Shown here piece after piece: positions 56,786 to 64,000 of a stretch of 64,000 nucleotides of DNA. A program made the position numbers and the translations under genes. The stretch is from NCBI GenBank assembly GCA_002729525.1, contig PBYI01000054.1, positions 124,001 through 188,000 on the forward strand, given 5' to 3'. Every line of letters begins with the position of its first letter. Position 1 is the stretch's first letter. Origin of the DNA: Nocardioides sp. GTDB taxonomy: Bacteria > Actinomycetota > Actinomycetes > Propionibacteriales > Nocardioidaceae. Under the pieces are notes generated by a model. The model searched no databases and had not been told where the DNA came from. It saw nothing but the letters and a program-made list of their open reading frames with translations.

Positions 56786-57771
56786 CGGGCGAGCGCCGGA
56801 GAGGGGCCGACCAAGCCAGCACCCCGGTCAGCACCCTCCCCTGCACCCCGCCCGGCGGACTCGAGGGCGGCCAGGTGGGCGCGGGCCTCGGCCAGCTCGC
56901 GGGGCAGCTCGGTCTCGCGGGCACGCAGCCACTGCAGGTGGGCATCCTCGACAGCCCCCTCCTGGTCGGCGAGGCCGCGGCGGGCCTCTACTCGCGCCGG
57001 CAGGTCCTCGATCGCCTGCTCCAGCTCATCGACTCGCCTACGGGCGTGGTCGACTGATCGCAGGAACGCCGGCGTCGGCACGAGAGCCCCCGCGCCGCGC
57101 ACGCAGTCGGGGTAGGCCTCGGCGGCCATCGTGCGCCACTCCCGCAGCAGCGGCTCGGGGTCGCGACCGGCGGCGAGCTCGCGCAGCACGGTGATGTGCC
57201 GCTGCAGCTTGCGCGCACGGTTGCGCATCCGTGCGCTGCGGGGCGGACCGACCTCACCACCGGGGGAATGCACGCCACCGGTCTGCCAGGCAATCTGCGA
57301 CACCACTCGGTCGTGCTCCTGACGACTGATGTACCGCCCCTCGTGTCGCTCGAGCTGCGCGAGCAGCCGTGCGGTCTTCGCGTCGTGCTCGGCGAGCGCC
57401 GCCTCCACGGCGGCGAGATCCGGCTCCAGCGCGTCAGCCTCGGCCGCGAGATACTCCGCCTCCGCGACCATCACCCGCAGGCGCTGCGCCTCGGCGGCCT
57501 TACCAGCCAGCATGGAGCGCGACTCCAGCCGGCTGATGGTGCCGGCAACCTCGTCGAGGCTGCCCGGGTCGTCGAGTAGCGCCGCGCCGGAGCGCTCCCG
57601 CAGGGCCTCCAGCTCGGCCTGCGCCGTCGCCTGCTCGGATTCCCAGCGGCCGAGGGTCTCGCGCGCTGCCTCGACCTCTGCGCGGGCCCGGGCGACGGCG
57701 TCCGGCGCTGCGTCGAGCCCGCCCTCGGGCCGGCTCTCGGTGGTCGCGGTGTCGGGGGAGTCCTTGGTCAT
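56782..57771 (-). CDS. Coiled-coil phage protein
   Basis: 329 residues from ATG 57771. Long Glu/Arg/Ala coiled coils (residues about 30-170 and 245-310) flank a basic middle with RMRNRARKLQRHITVLRELA. It resembles scaffold- or replication-associated phage proteins but no family is certain. Both ends overlap neighbours by 4 nt. The frame is open to 57945 without coding signal. Confidence 0.55.
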   Translation of the reverse strand: MTKDSPDTATTESRPEGGLDAAPDAVARARAEVEAARETLGRWESEQATAQAELEALRERSGAALLDDPGSLDEVAGTISRLESRSMLAGKAAEAQRLRVMVAEAEYLAAEADALEPDLAAVEAALAEHDAKTARLLAQLERHEGRYISRQEHDRVVSQIAWQTGGVHSPGGEVGPPRSARMRNRARKLQRHITVLRELAAGRDPEPLLREWRTMAAEAYPDCVRGAGALVPTPAFLRSVDHARRRVDELEQAIEDLPARVEARRGLADQEGAVEDAHLQWLRARETELPRELAEARAHLAALESAGRGAGEGADRGAGLVGPSPALAR

Positions 57772-58112
57772 CGCTGTCCTCCCTCGTCGGCGCACATGAG
57801 GCGAGCGAGTGCGACCTCCCGGTCGTGCCACACCCGTGCCGCGACGAGCGCGTCGAATGCCGGTTCGTGCAGGGTTCCGTCGGCTCGGGTAGGCAGGTCG
57901 TCGAGCAGATCCCGCGGCGCCTCCAGACCCCATGAGTCGAGACACGCGGCGGCGCGTCCCTCGGCCGCGATGGCAGCCGACTCACGGCGAAGCGATGCCG
58001 TCTCGGCCTCGATCTCGCCCGCCCGGAGAGCGGCCGACTGCAGCTGGATCAGCTGCCTCTGACGGACGCGCACCATCCCGGGCGCCGGGCGCCACCACGC
58101 GAGGCGCATCAC
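57768..58112 (-). CDS. Small helical phage protein
   Basis: 114 residues from GTG 58112 or ATG 58109. LIQLQSAALRAGEIEAETAS is a coiled-coil helix; the C-terminus LVAARVWHDREVALARLMCA is helical as well. Coupled to both neighbours by overlap. Function unknown. Confidence 0.5.
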   Translation of the reverse strand: MMRLAWWRPAPGMVRVRQRQLIQLQSAALRAGEIEAETASLRRESAAIAAEGRAAACLDSWGLEAPRDLLDDLPTRADGTLHEPAFDALVAARVWHDREVALARLMCADEGGQR

Positions 58113-58492
58113 CGGCCGGCGCCCTTGGACGATCCGGCGCTCTTGGATCCGCGCCGAGCCTCCGCCAACTGCGCCCGCTCCGTCTTCACGTGCCCGGCCT
58201 CCTCGAGCTGGCGTGCCTTTGCCTCGATGGCGGTGCGCATGATCGGCGACATCGCGGCGCCTCCGATCCCGCTCGAACGCAGCGACGTGGCAGCGTCGGC
58301 GAACCCGAAGTACCTCCCCGACTCGAGCATCCGGACGCCGAGGTCGGCCTCAACGAGGGTGAACCCGCACTCCACGAAGGCGTCCCTGACCGGCTTGGTC
58401 GCGCCCTGCGCAGGTGAGGTGAGGCCCAGGGCCTTGTCGATGCCATCGACGTAGCGCTTGCGCTCCGCCTCGCTCAGCGGCTTGTCCGTCAT
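58109..58492 (-). CDS. Small phage protein of unknown function
   Basis: 127 residues: MTDKPLSEAERKRYVDGIDK, GFTLVEADLGVRMLESGRYF and RTAIEAKARQLEEAGHVKTE, ending in a Lys/Ser/Gly-rich tail. The open frame continues upstream to 59191 but ATG 58492 overlaps the previous stop (ATGA) and fits the operon. No family recognised. Confidence 0.5.
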   Translation of the reverse strand: MTDKPLSEAERKRYVDGIDKALGLTSPAQGATKPVRDAFVECGFTLVEADLGVRMLESGRYFGFADAATSLRSSGIGGAAMSPIMRTAIEAKARQLEEAGHVKTERAQLAEARRGSKSAGSSKGAGR

Positions 58493-58977
58493 CGCGCGTT
58501 CTCCTGCTCTCGGCGCCGGGCCTCCAGGTCCAGCGACAGTCGGTCGATCTGCCACGGTCGCCCCCGACCTGGCCCCCGGACGGCGACGAGGCACTCGGAG
58601 TGGCACAGCTTGCGCACGTACTCCTCCGACACCCGGAGCCTCGCCGCCGCCTCGGGGACCGTTACCTCGAGGGGACGCCCCGACTCTGCTCCTTGACTCG
58701 ACTGCGGAACTTCCGCAGTACCGCAGACGCCGGGTTCCCGTGTGGGCGAGGTTCCGAAGACGGCCGCGTGCCACTGCCGCCCGGACTCCCGCAGCTGCGC
58801 GACCGCCGCGAGCAGGTGGTCCGCGAGCTCCGGCTGCGCTGCGCGCACGCTGTGCGCCTTGTCCTCGAGCGTCGAGCCGAAGTCGCGGGCGATCACGTAG
58901 CCGGCGTCGGGCGCAACCACGGCCGGGAGCAGCGGGCGGCGACCCGTGCCCGCACTGCGCGGCCGGGCTGCGGTCAC
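58489..58977 (-). CDS. Helix-turn-helix DNA-binding protein
   Basis: 162 residues from GTG 58977 (GTGA overlap). A helical N-terminal part is followed by an excisionase-type HTH: LEVTVPEAAARLRVSEEYVR then KLCHSECLVAVRGPGRGRPW. It may regulate the right-arm operon or bind the element's origin. A second HTH_17-type protein in the element besides 48913. Confidence 0.6.
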   Translation of the reverse strand: MTAARPRSAGTGRRPLLPAVVAPDAGYVIARDFGSTLEDKAHSVRAAQPELADHLLAAVAQLRESGRQWHAAVFGTSPTREPGVCGTAEVPQSSQGAESGRPLEVTVPEAAARLRVSEEYVRKLCHSECLVAVRGPGRGRPWQIDRLSLDLEARRREQENAR

Positions 58978-59384
58978 GTCTCCCACGGGCACCACCGGGT
59001 GTCGATGCCCTCCGGCGGCCCGAGGTCTGCGTGCACGTCGCCGTGGGCGTCGGTGGCCTCACGGAGGACCGGGCCGACGGCCTCCCACACCGGACCGCCG
59101 AGCAGCCGCAGCGTGCCGCCGTTGGCCGGGTCGGGCCGCGACAGGCACGCCTCGTCGTACGACACCAGCAGCTCAACGACCTGGCCGACACCGAAGAGGC
59201 CGGGCCCGATCACCCCGAACTCGCGTGTGAACACCGGCGAGGTGGTGAGCCAACCGTCGGCGTCGATGTACACCGCCGCGCCCTCCCGGGCACTGTCGAG
59301 CTCGGCGTAGTGCGCAACGGCCATCGCGGCGGGCCCGCTCTCGCTGTCGCGCCACATCACGACCCAGTCCGCGTGCGCCTTCAC
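58974..59384 (-). CDS. Hypothetical phage protein
   Basis: 136 residues from GTG 59384 with a GAGGGG site. VKAHADWVVMWRDSESGPAA, AVYIDADGWLTTSPVFTREF and GIDTRWCPWET give a compact alpha/beta outline with no recognised family. The 59385-59593 gap upstream contains direct GTGACCA-like repeats and no clear ORF; it may hold a promoter. Confidence 0.5.
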   Translation of the reverse strand: MKAHADWVVMWRDSESGPAAMAVAHYAELDSAREGAAVYIDADGWLTTSPVFTREFGVIGPGLFGVGQVVELLVSYDEACLSRPDPANGGTLRLLGGPVWEAVGPVLREATDAHGDVHADLGPPEGIDTRWCPWET

Positions 59385-59593
59385 GACCGCGCCCCTCGGT
59401 TGCCGTTTGGACGTGTCAGAGCGCAGCGTCGATCCGACCCCGACGGGATGCGGCATCCCGCCGAACGCGAGGCACGGACAGCCCGAACACCGCAGGTCAG
59501 CGGCTCGCGGGGCGCCGTACGCCGCGCGAACGACGCCCGGTGGTCACACGGTTGGTCACGGGCTGGCCCGGAAACGGTCACGATCGCCCTCCT

Positions 59594-59851
59594 TCAGGTC
59601 GACAGGAACATCACGCCGAGACGGCGCTGTTGGATGCGGATCTGGAGCCGGCGGCGGTCCTTGCGCGGGATGAGCACGAGCGCGGTCTCGCCGGCGATGG
59701 CCATGGCGACGCGGAGCAGCGACTCGCGGTCGAGCACCTCGAGCTCGGCGCGCATGCGCGGCACAGCGGAGTCGTGGTCGCCGGCGTCGAGCGCCGCCTC
59801 GATGACCTCGTAGGCCCGCAGCACCACCTCGGCATCGGAGAGGTCCATCAC
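59594..59851 (-). CDS. Small phage protein
   Basis: 85 residues: DLSDAEVVLRAYEVIEAALD and AMAIAGETALVLIPRKDRRR, helical then a beta/basic tail. The start (GTG 59851 or ATG 59848) overlaps the HGG-protein stop. Function unknown. Confidence 0.5.
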   Translation of the reverse strand: MMDLSDAEVVLRAYEVIEAALDAGDHDSAVPRMRAELEVLDRESLLRVAMAIAGETALVLIPRKDRRRLQIRIQQRRLGVMFLST

Positions 59852-60552
59852 CGCCCACGCCCCTGCGGCAGCTCGGCGCGCTCGGCGACGCGTCGGAACT
59901 CCTCCGGCACGACGACCAGCGCCAGCGACCGCTGCTCCTCGGTGAGCCGGAGCCGGTCGAGCACCACGCGCATCACGGCGGCGAGCTCGCGGCCGGCGTC
60001 CGCGTCGATCCTCACGCGCTTCTGCTCCAAGCCCAGCGCCTCGATGCTCACCAGGGTCTGGCGCAGTTCGCGCAGGAGTCGCGTCCAGATGACCGCGGTC
60101 GCCCCCGCCCGGTCAGACTCGACGTGCGCCGCGAGCACCGACACGGCGTGCTCGAGGCGGCCGGCGAGCGACATCAGCGCGGTGACGGAGTCGGTGACCG
60201 GTGCGGCGTCCGGGTCCCAGATGCGCTCGAGCAACCGGGTTGCCTCGGCCTCGGCCTTGCGCCGCTGAGCGGCTGCTCGAGCCTGCGGCGACGCTCCGCC
60301 GTGCATCCGGCACACCGTCATGCCCTCGACCGCCCAGCCGCGACAGCGCGTGCCGGATCGGGCCGTCGCGGTGCAGCGACGCGGGTGCCCCTCCGAGCTG
60401 ACGCCTCGCCCACCTGCATGGGGTCGCGTTTCGCCCTCGGGCTTCACGGGGTCGGCCGCGCGCTCCCGGGCGGCATCCGCGCGCTCCCGGGCGGCATCCG
60501 CGCTGGCATCCGCGCTGGCGTCGGCGCCCGGCGCCGGACCCTGCGACGTCAT
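59848..60552 (-). CDS. HGG-motif zinc-finger-like phage protein
   Basis: 234 residues from ATG 60552. The N-terminal repeats of ADASADA and AARERA precede RRCTATARSGTRCRGWAVEG, MTVCRMHGGASPQARAAAQR (Cys-x6-Cys-x10-Cys-x2-His-Gly-Gly), then a helical region LRELRQTLVSIEALGLEQKR. HGG proteins are frequent in actinophages, often beside packaging or replication genes; some are annotated terminase small subunits. First gene downstream of the origin-like repeats. Confidence 0.65.
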   Translation of the reverse strand: MTSQGPAPGADASADASADAARERADAARERAADPVKPEGETRPHAGGRGVSSEGHPRRCTATARSGTRCRGWAVEGMTVCRMHGGASPQARAAAQRRKAEAEATRLLERIWDPDAAPVTDSVTALMSLAGRLEHAVSVLAAHVESDRAGATAVIWTRLLRELRQTLVSIEALGLEQKRVRIDADAGRELAAVMRVVLDRLRLTEEQRSLALVVVPEEFRRVAERAELPQGRGR

Positions 60553-60689
60553 CGCACACCTCCGCACGCAGCGGGGGCGAGCCCCGGAGATGCACCGTCC
60601 CGGCGTTGGGTCGGCCGCATCACCCGGCCCCTGAGTACCGCGCCCGACACCCAGCGAGTCGACGCTCCTACCGACTGAGCCGCGGCCGC

Positions 60690-60811
60690 TGTGCAGGATG
60701 TGCAGGGTGGGTTGGTTGACACCGATACGCGCGTACGCGTGGCGTTGCTGAGCAACCCTGCACATCCTGCACACTGCACAGGCGTTCCAGTACGGGAGCA
60801 ACCCTGCACAT
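60690..60811. repeat. Inverted and direct repeats, probable element replication origin
   Basis: TGTGCAGGATGTGCAGGGT (60690-60708) and its exact complement (60755-60773) are 19-nt inverted repeats. AGCAACCCTGCACAT occurs directly at 60751-60765 and 60797-60811. Between the arms lies alternating ACGCGCGTACGCGT. The cluster sits right after the PrimPol/helicase gene, the place where P4-like elements keep replication-protein binding iterons. Confidence 0.7.
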
Positions 60812-60829
60812 GCCCTCTGACCTGGTCGT

Positions 60830-63412
60830 TCATGCTGCTGAGCCCCCCTCGTGGGCGTCTTCGTCAGCGCCGCGGAAACGGACGCCGATCCAAGCGGAGT
60901 ACTGCGTGGGCAGCGCGGCATAGGCCGCTGTCGGGAAGGGGGAGGCCGCGGTGCCTGCACCCGGCCGGGAGAGGCCGTCCTCACCTCGAACGCGGGCCTT
61001 CCGCACACCGGCCCCGATGACCGACTCGTGGTCGGCGAACCGGGTCAGGAACGTCTTCTGGCTCCAGTCCTGGTGGCCTCGTGTGCGCACGTAGCTGTTG
61101 AAGTCCCCGGCGAGGTCGTCGCTGGCCACGTGGCGACCGTCAGCCGCGGCCCCGACGACCAGACGCTCGTGGATGTAGGCGAGCACCAGGTCGGAGTTCT
61201 CGCGCCAGTCCAGCGTGTCGGCGACGACGCGGCCGGGTGGCGCCGAGAAGAGCCGGTCTGCGGCGTACCAGCTGCGAGCACCGGCGACGATCCACGCGAG
61301 CACGGCCTCGTGGGCGCCGTCCCGCCCCTCGAGGAGCCGTTCCCGGATGCCGGCGACGGACGGGCGCTCGTGGGCGCGCGAGGCGGGCTGCCCCGGGGCG
61401 ACGAAGGTGTAGGGGAACCGCAGCAGGGCCAGACGGCGCCAGGTGCCGTGGTCGGTCTCGGCGACGACGGGCGTGTAGTTCGTGGTGAGCACCAAGGAGT
61501 GGGTCGCCTGCCAGGTGACGTTGTCGCGGCGGATCGCCCGCGCGGTGATCGTCGGCGTGCCCAGCACGTCCTTGAGCCGCTTCACCGGGAGCTTGCGGCC
61601 CTCGGGCGTCTCCTCGATGAGCGCCAGCCGCGCCCCCCGCAGCGTCATGAGCTCGGTCGGGTGGTCGCTGGGGTGCGCCATCAGCACGCGCTCGGGAACG
61701 GTGACGGCGTGCTCCCCGAGGGCTCGGACGACGGCGCCCATCAGCGTCGTCTTGCCGTTGCTGCCTGAGCCCTGCAGGACGGGGAGGACGTCGTCGCTCG
61801 TCGGGTGGCCGGTGGCGGCCTGGCCGAGACGCTGCTGCAGCCAGGGCACGACGTCGTTGGGCAGCGCCGCCAGCGCGGCAGCCCAGTCGCTCGAGGCAGC
61901 ACCGGGCAGGTACGGCGTCGAGGTGCGGCGGGTGAGCAGCAGGTCCGGGTCGTGCCCGAGCAACTCGCCGGTGGAGAGGTCGACGACGCCGTTACCGACG
62001 CACAGTAGGTGCGGGTGCGCGTCGAAGCGCTCCGACTCCACGCCCACGACGCCCTTGGCGAGCCGGAGCAGCCCCCCGATGCGTGACGCAGAGAGAGTGG
62101 CCGACAGCTCCTTGAGCCGGTCCTTATCGGCGCCGGCGGCGGCCTCGCGGGCGTGCTGGTCGATCAGGTCGCGGCGTACGACGTCGAGGACGTCGGTCTC
62201 CTCCACCGACGACCAGCAGCCTGCGCGGTACCGCATCCAGCCGAGGCCACCCGACCAGAGGTACCTGCCACGCAGGGCGCGGCCGGCGACGGTCTCCGAC
62301 AGGTGCGCGTCCCGGAGCGAGCGCGGGTTGTGCGCGTGCCCAGTCGGCGGGGCAGCGGAGGAGGCGCCTGCAACGGCCGGTGGGAGCGGTGCCCACGCCC
62401 CGGGCGCAGCTGGTGCCGGCAGGGTCAGACCCATCCGCTCGTAGAAGGCCGCGTCTCGCTCGGAGTCGCTGCGCGGGTACGGCAGCGGGTCGAGGCGCGC
62501 TGACTGCGTGCGCCACTTCTCCTCGGCGTCGTCGAGGCGCCAGCCGTTGTCCGTCGGCGCGTGGGCGAGCAGCAGCTCTCGTGCGACGGCGAGGTCCAGG
62601 TCGCTCCACGCCGCCCGCGCCAGGCGCCCGAGCTTCAGCGCAGCGTCGGCAGTGAGCTTCTCCCAGCCGCGGCCCCGCTCGTCGGTGTGCCCGGGCGGCC
62701 ACGTCGCAGCGGCGTCGAGCTCCTCGAGGACAGCGTCGACGACGGTCTCGGTGTACCGCGAGAGCCGGCGCTGGTCGTCCGGGCTGAGGTCGGCGTGCGG
62801 CGGGCCGTCGTACGCCTCGGCCGCGGCGTTGGGCTGCTCGTGCCCACGGGTGGCGCCGATGCGCTGGGCCAGGACCGCACCCGAGGTGTCGACGAGCTGG
62901 CCACCGAGCAGGGCTGACAGCTCGGCCGGATCCGGCGCCGGCATCCACCGGTAGGCCCCCGAACGCCCGTCGACCTTGGACGGCTTCACGGTCGGGGCGA
63001 TGAACACGAAGCCGGCGCCGCGGCCGTCACGGTCGCCCGCCTTGATGTCGATGCCCGGCCAGAGGTCCGGCTTGGTCCTGACACCGAGGGAGGCGACGAA
63101 GAGGTGGGCGCCGGCGGACGGCGTCGACGCTGCGGCGTAGTGCCGAGGGCGCAGGCCGCCCAGGACGGCGACGTCGGCACCGTTGCGGGGGTCGACGTCG
63201 ATCACGTCCAGACCGCGGCCGGTGACCATGCACATCGCCATGCCGGGCTGCCAGGTGTCGACGACGCGCGGGTCGGCCGGTGTCTGCTGCCACCGCGGCG
63301 GTAGCCGGAACCCGACCTTGCTCCCGGGGTCGGCGGGGGCGGTGAAGACCGGGATGCCGGCGGCGGCGAGCGCGCGGGCGACGTCGAGCGCCGCCGCTTC
63401 CTCCGGGCTCAC
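60830..63412 (-). CDS. Bifunctional primase-polymerase / SF3 helicase (P4/D5-like)
   Basis: 860 residues from GTG 63412 (GTGA overlap). N-terminal PrimPol: VIDVDPRNGADVAVLG near 71, SAGAHLFVASLG and DIKAGDRDGRGAGFVFIAPT. Middle D5-N type region, then SF3 helicase: Walker A LQGSGSNGKTTLMGAVV near 547, LALIEETPEGRKLPVKRLKD Walker B/C region, LVLTTNYTPVV sensor. It would start and unwind DNA replication of the element at nearby iterons, independently of host DnaA. A PrimPol/helicase with adjacent iterons is common in satellites and integrative plasmids. Confidence 0.88.
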   Translation of the reverse strand: MSPEEAAALDVARALAAAGIPVFTAPADPGSKVGFRLPPRWQQTPADPRVVDTWQPGMAMCMVTGRGLDVIDVDPRNGADVAVLGGLRPRHYAAASTPSAGAHLFVASLGVRTKPDLWPGIDIKAGDRDGRGAGFVFIAPTVKPSKVDGRSGAYRWMPAPDPAELSALLGGQLVDTSGAVLAQRIGATRGHEQPNAAAEAYDGPPHADLSPDDQRRLSRYTETVVDAVLEELDAAATWPPGHTDERGRGWEKLTADAALKLGRLARAAWSDLDLAVARELLLAHAPTDNGWRLDDAEEKWRTQSARLDPLPYPRSDSERDAAFYERMGLTLPAPAAPGAWAPLPPAVAGASSAAPPTGHAHNPRSLRDAHLSETVAGRALRGRYLWSGGLGWMRYRAGCWSSVEETDVLDVVRRDLIDQHAREAAAGADKDRLKELSATLSASRIGGLLRLAKGVVGVESERFDAHPHLLCVGNGVVDLSTGELLGHDPDLLLTRRTSTPYLPGAASSDWAAALAALPNDVVPWLQQRLGQAATGHPTSDDVLPVLQGSGSNGKTTLMGAVVRALGEHAVTVPERVLMAHPSDHPTELMTLRGARLALIEETPEGRKLPVKRLKDVLGTPTITARAIRRDNVTWQATHSLVLTTNYTPVVAETDHGTWRRLALLRFPYTFVAPGQPASRAHERPSVAGIRERLLEGRDGAHEAVLAWIVAGARSWYAADRLFSAPPGRVVADTLDWRENSDLVLAYIHERLVVGAAADGRHVASDDLAGDFNSYVRTRGHQDWSQKTFLTRFADHESVIGAGVRKARVRGEDGLSRPGAGTAASPFPTAAYAALPTQYSAWIGVRFRGADEDAHEGGSAA

Positions 63413-64000
63413 CACTGAGCCGGCGGGGTCGGACGCGAGGCAGGACGCAGGGCGTGCGACGGGTAGAGCAGGTGGTAGGCGGGGAGCAGGGGGACGATGC
63501 GGATCTCCTCGAGGTGACGGTCGGCGTCGGGCCCGCACGAGATGCACTGCTGGTCGGGGAAGACCCGGCAGGGGACCCGCGTCAGCGCCCCGTAGTGAGA
63601 GCTGCGACGCTCGCGGACCTCCGCGGTCGGCGGGACCACCGGCACGTCGAGGTGACCCGCGCGGCTCGGACGGCTCGCGACCCAGCGCCCGGACGCGTCC
63701 GGGATCTCGTGGACGACGTACGCCGCATCGATGGCGCCGCCGGCGCGGTAGGTCACGCACCTGTCGTCCGGGTCGTCATCGTGCGCGGGACACCGCAGGC
63801 ACCTCGAGCACACGGCCACGCCGTCGTTGCGGCAGCGCCCGCAGGTGAGGCAGTGCAGGGCCTCGGCGAGCTCGCAGGCCATGGCGGGGTTGAGGGCCGC
63901 GAAGCTGGTGTGGTCGGCGTGCCTCAACTCCATGCAGGTCCAGCAGGCCTCGGCGTAGTAGTTCTCCTGCTCGACGACGTTCCGGCAGTGCGGGCACCCG
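63409..64000 (-). CDS. Zinc-ribbon phage protein (5' part outside the window)
   Basis: The frame is open to the right edge; visible translation begins CPHCRNVVEQENYYAEACWT. It continues MELRHADHTSFAALNPAMAC, LTCGRCRNDGVAVCSRCLRC and CRVFPDQQCISCG. At least four Cys-x2-Cys pairs indicate zinc ribbons, possibly for DNA or protein binding beside the primase. Stop overlaps the primase start. The full length is unknown. Confidence 0.7.
   Translation of the reverse strand, partial: GCPHCRNVVEQENYYAEACWTCMELRHADHTSFAALNPAMACELAEALHCLTCGRCRNDGVAVCSRCLRCPAHDDDPDDRCVTYRAGGAIDAAYVVHEIPDASGRWVASRPSRAGHLDVPVVPPTAEVRERRSSHYGALTRVPCRVFPDQQCISCGPDADRHLEEIRIVPLLPAYHLLYPSHALRPASRPTPPAQW

Larger units (their letters stand above)
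48138..64000. mobile_element. Integrated phage or phage-satellite element, right end outside the window
   Basis: The left boundary is the 24-nt tRNA remnant at 48138-48161. To its right the host genes stop and 19 phage-type genes in two convergent arms begin (+ to 52759, - from 52781 on). Visible functions are excisionase-like HTH proteins, zinc-binding small proteins, ImmA/IrrE-DUF4411, PrimPol/helicase and tape measure. Integrase and the intact tRNA should lie beyond 64000. No terminase, portal, capsid or lysis gene is seen in these 15.9 kb. Confidence 0.8.

Noticed and set aside
59435-59448. 14-nt match CGACCCCGACGGGA to the attachment core, possible internal att site
   Set aside because: It lies inside the element with the same phage-type operon continuing on both sides, lacks the rest of the T arm, and is GC-rich enough for chance.

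Overview
The window is very GC-rich, uses many GTG starts and GTGA/ATGA overlaps, and encodes actinobacterial hallmark genes: mycothiol synthase MshD, GlnR, a PhoP-type PHO box, DUF1416/DUF4395 sulfur genes and CrcB pairs. Gene content and the dispersed intergenic repeat suggest a Nocardioides-like member of the Propionibacteriales. This is an inference from gene content, not a computed placement.

1-7.4 kb: end of an envelope polysaccharide locus. It holds the tyrosine-rich tail of a BY-kinase, a fused RmlC-RmlD, RmlB, a GDP-mannose 4,6-dehydratase broken by an apparent one-base deletion, a small secreted protein, an SGNH hydrolase and a DUF4012 protein. 7.4-11.1 kb: sulfur-carrier and persulfide genes (MoaD, membrane thioredoxin, a cysteine-rich leader peptide, DUF4395, rhodanese, DUF1416) divergent from glnR. 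Together with nitrobindin and MshD further on, this resembles the mycobacterial Rv0811c-Rv0820 neighbourhood.

11-14.4 kb and 18.2-23.1 kb: two clusters of WXG100-like and membrane or secreted proteins that look like substrates or accessories of type VII secretion; no secretion ATPase lies in the window. YgfZ, a Fur-family regulator, nitrobindin, DsrE and MshD lie between them. 23-36 kb: an esterase, then phosphate genes (polyphosphate kinase, DUF47 plus Pit, PstSCAB behind a PHO box, MutT1-like Nudix/phosphatase). A nuclease-fold gene bracketed by two mirror-image 59-nt hairpins interrupts this set.

36-48 kb: chromosomal genes including a cold-shock protein, tRNA-Lys(UUU), a MerR-DICT regulator, a LuxR-type regulator lacking the receiver aspartate, a membrane pseudokinase, a third member of a paralogous membrane family, NDH-2, an RsbW-like ATPase behind a SigB/SigF-type promoter, a desaturase, two CrcB proteins and a minimal zincin.

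48.14 kb to the right edge: an integrated element bounded on the left by a 24-nt tRNA 3'-end fragment. Its left arm (+) carries small zinc-binding and HTH proteins, a lipoprotein, and an overlapping ImmA/IrrE-type regulator-protease plus DUF4411 PIN-like pair. Its right arm (-) is a long overlapping operon: a zinc-ribbon protein, a PrimPol/SF3 helicase, a repeat cluster resembling a replication origin, an HGG-motif protein, small phage-like proteins and a single large tape-measure protein. No integrase, terminase, portal or capsid gene is visible. The element is therefore either a truncated view of a prophage or, more interestingly, a phage satellite with its own replication module and an orphan tail-length gene.
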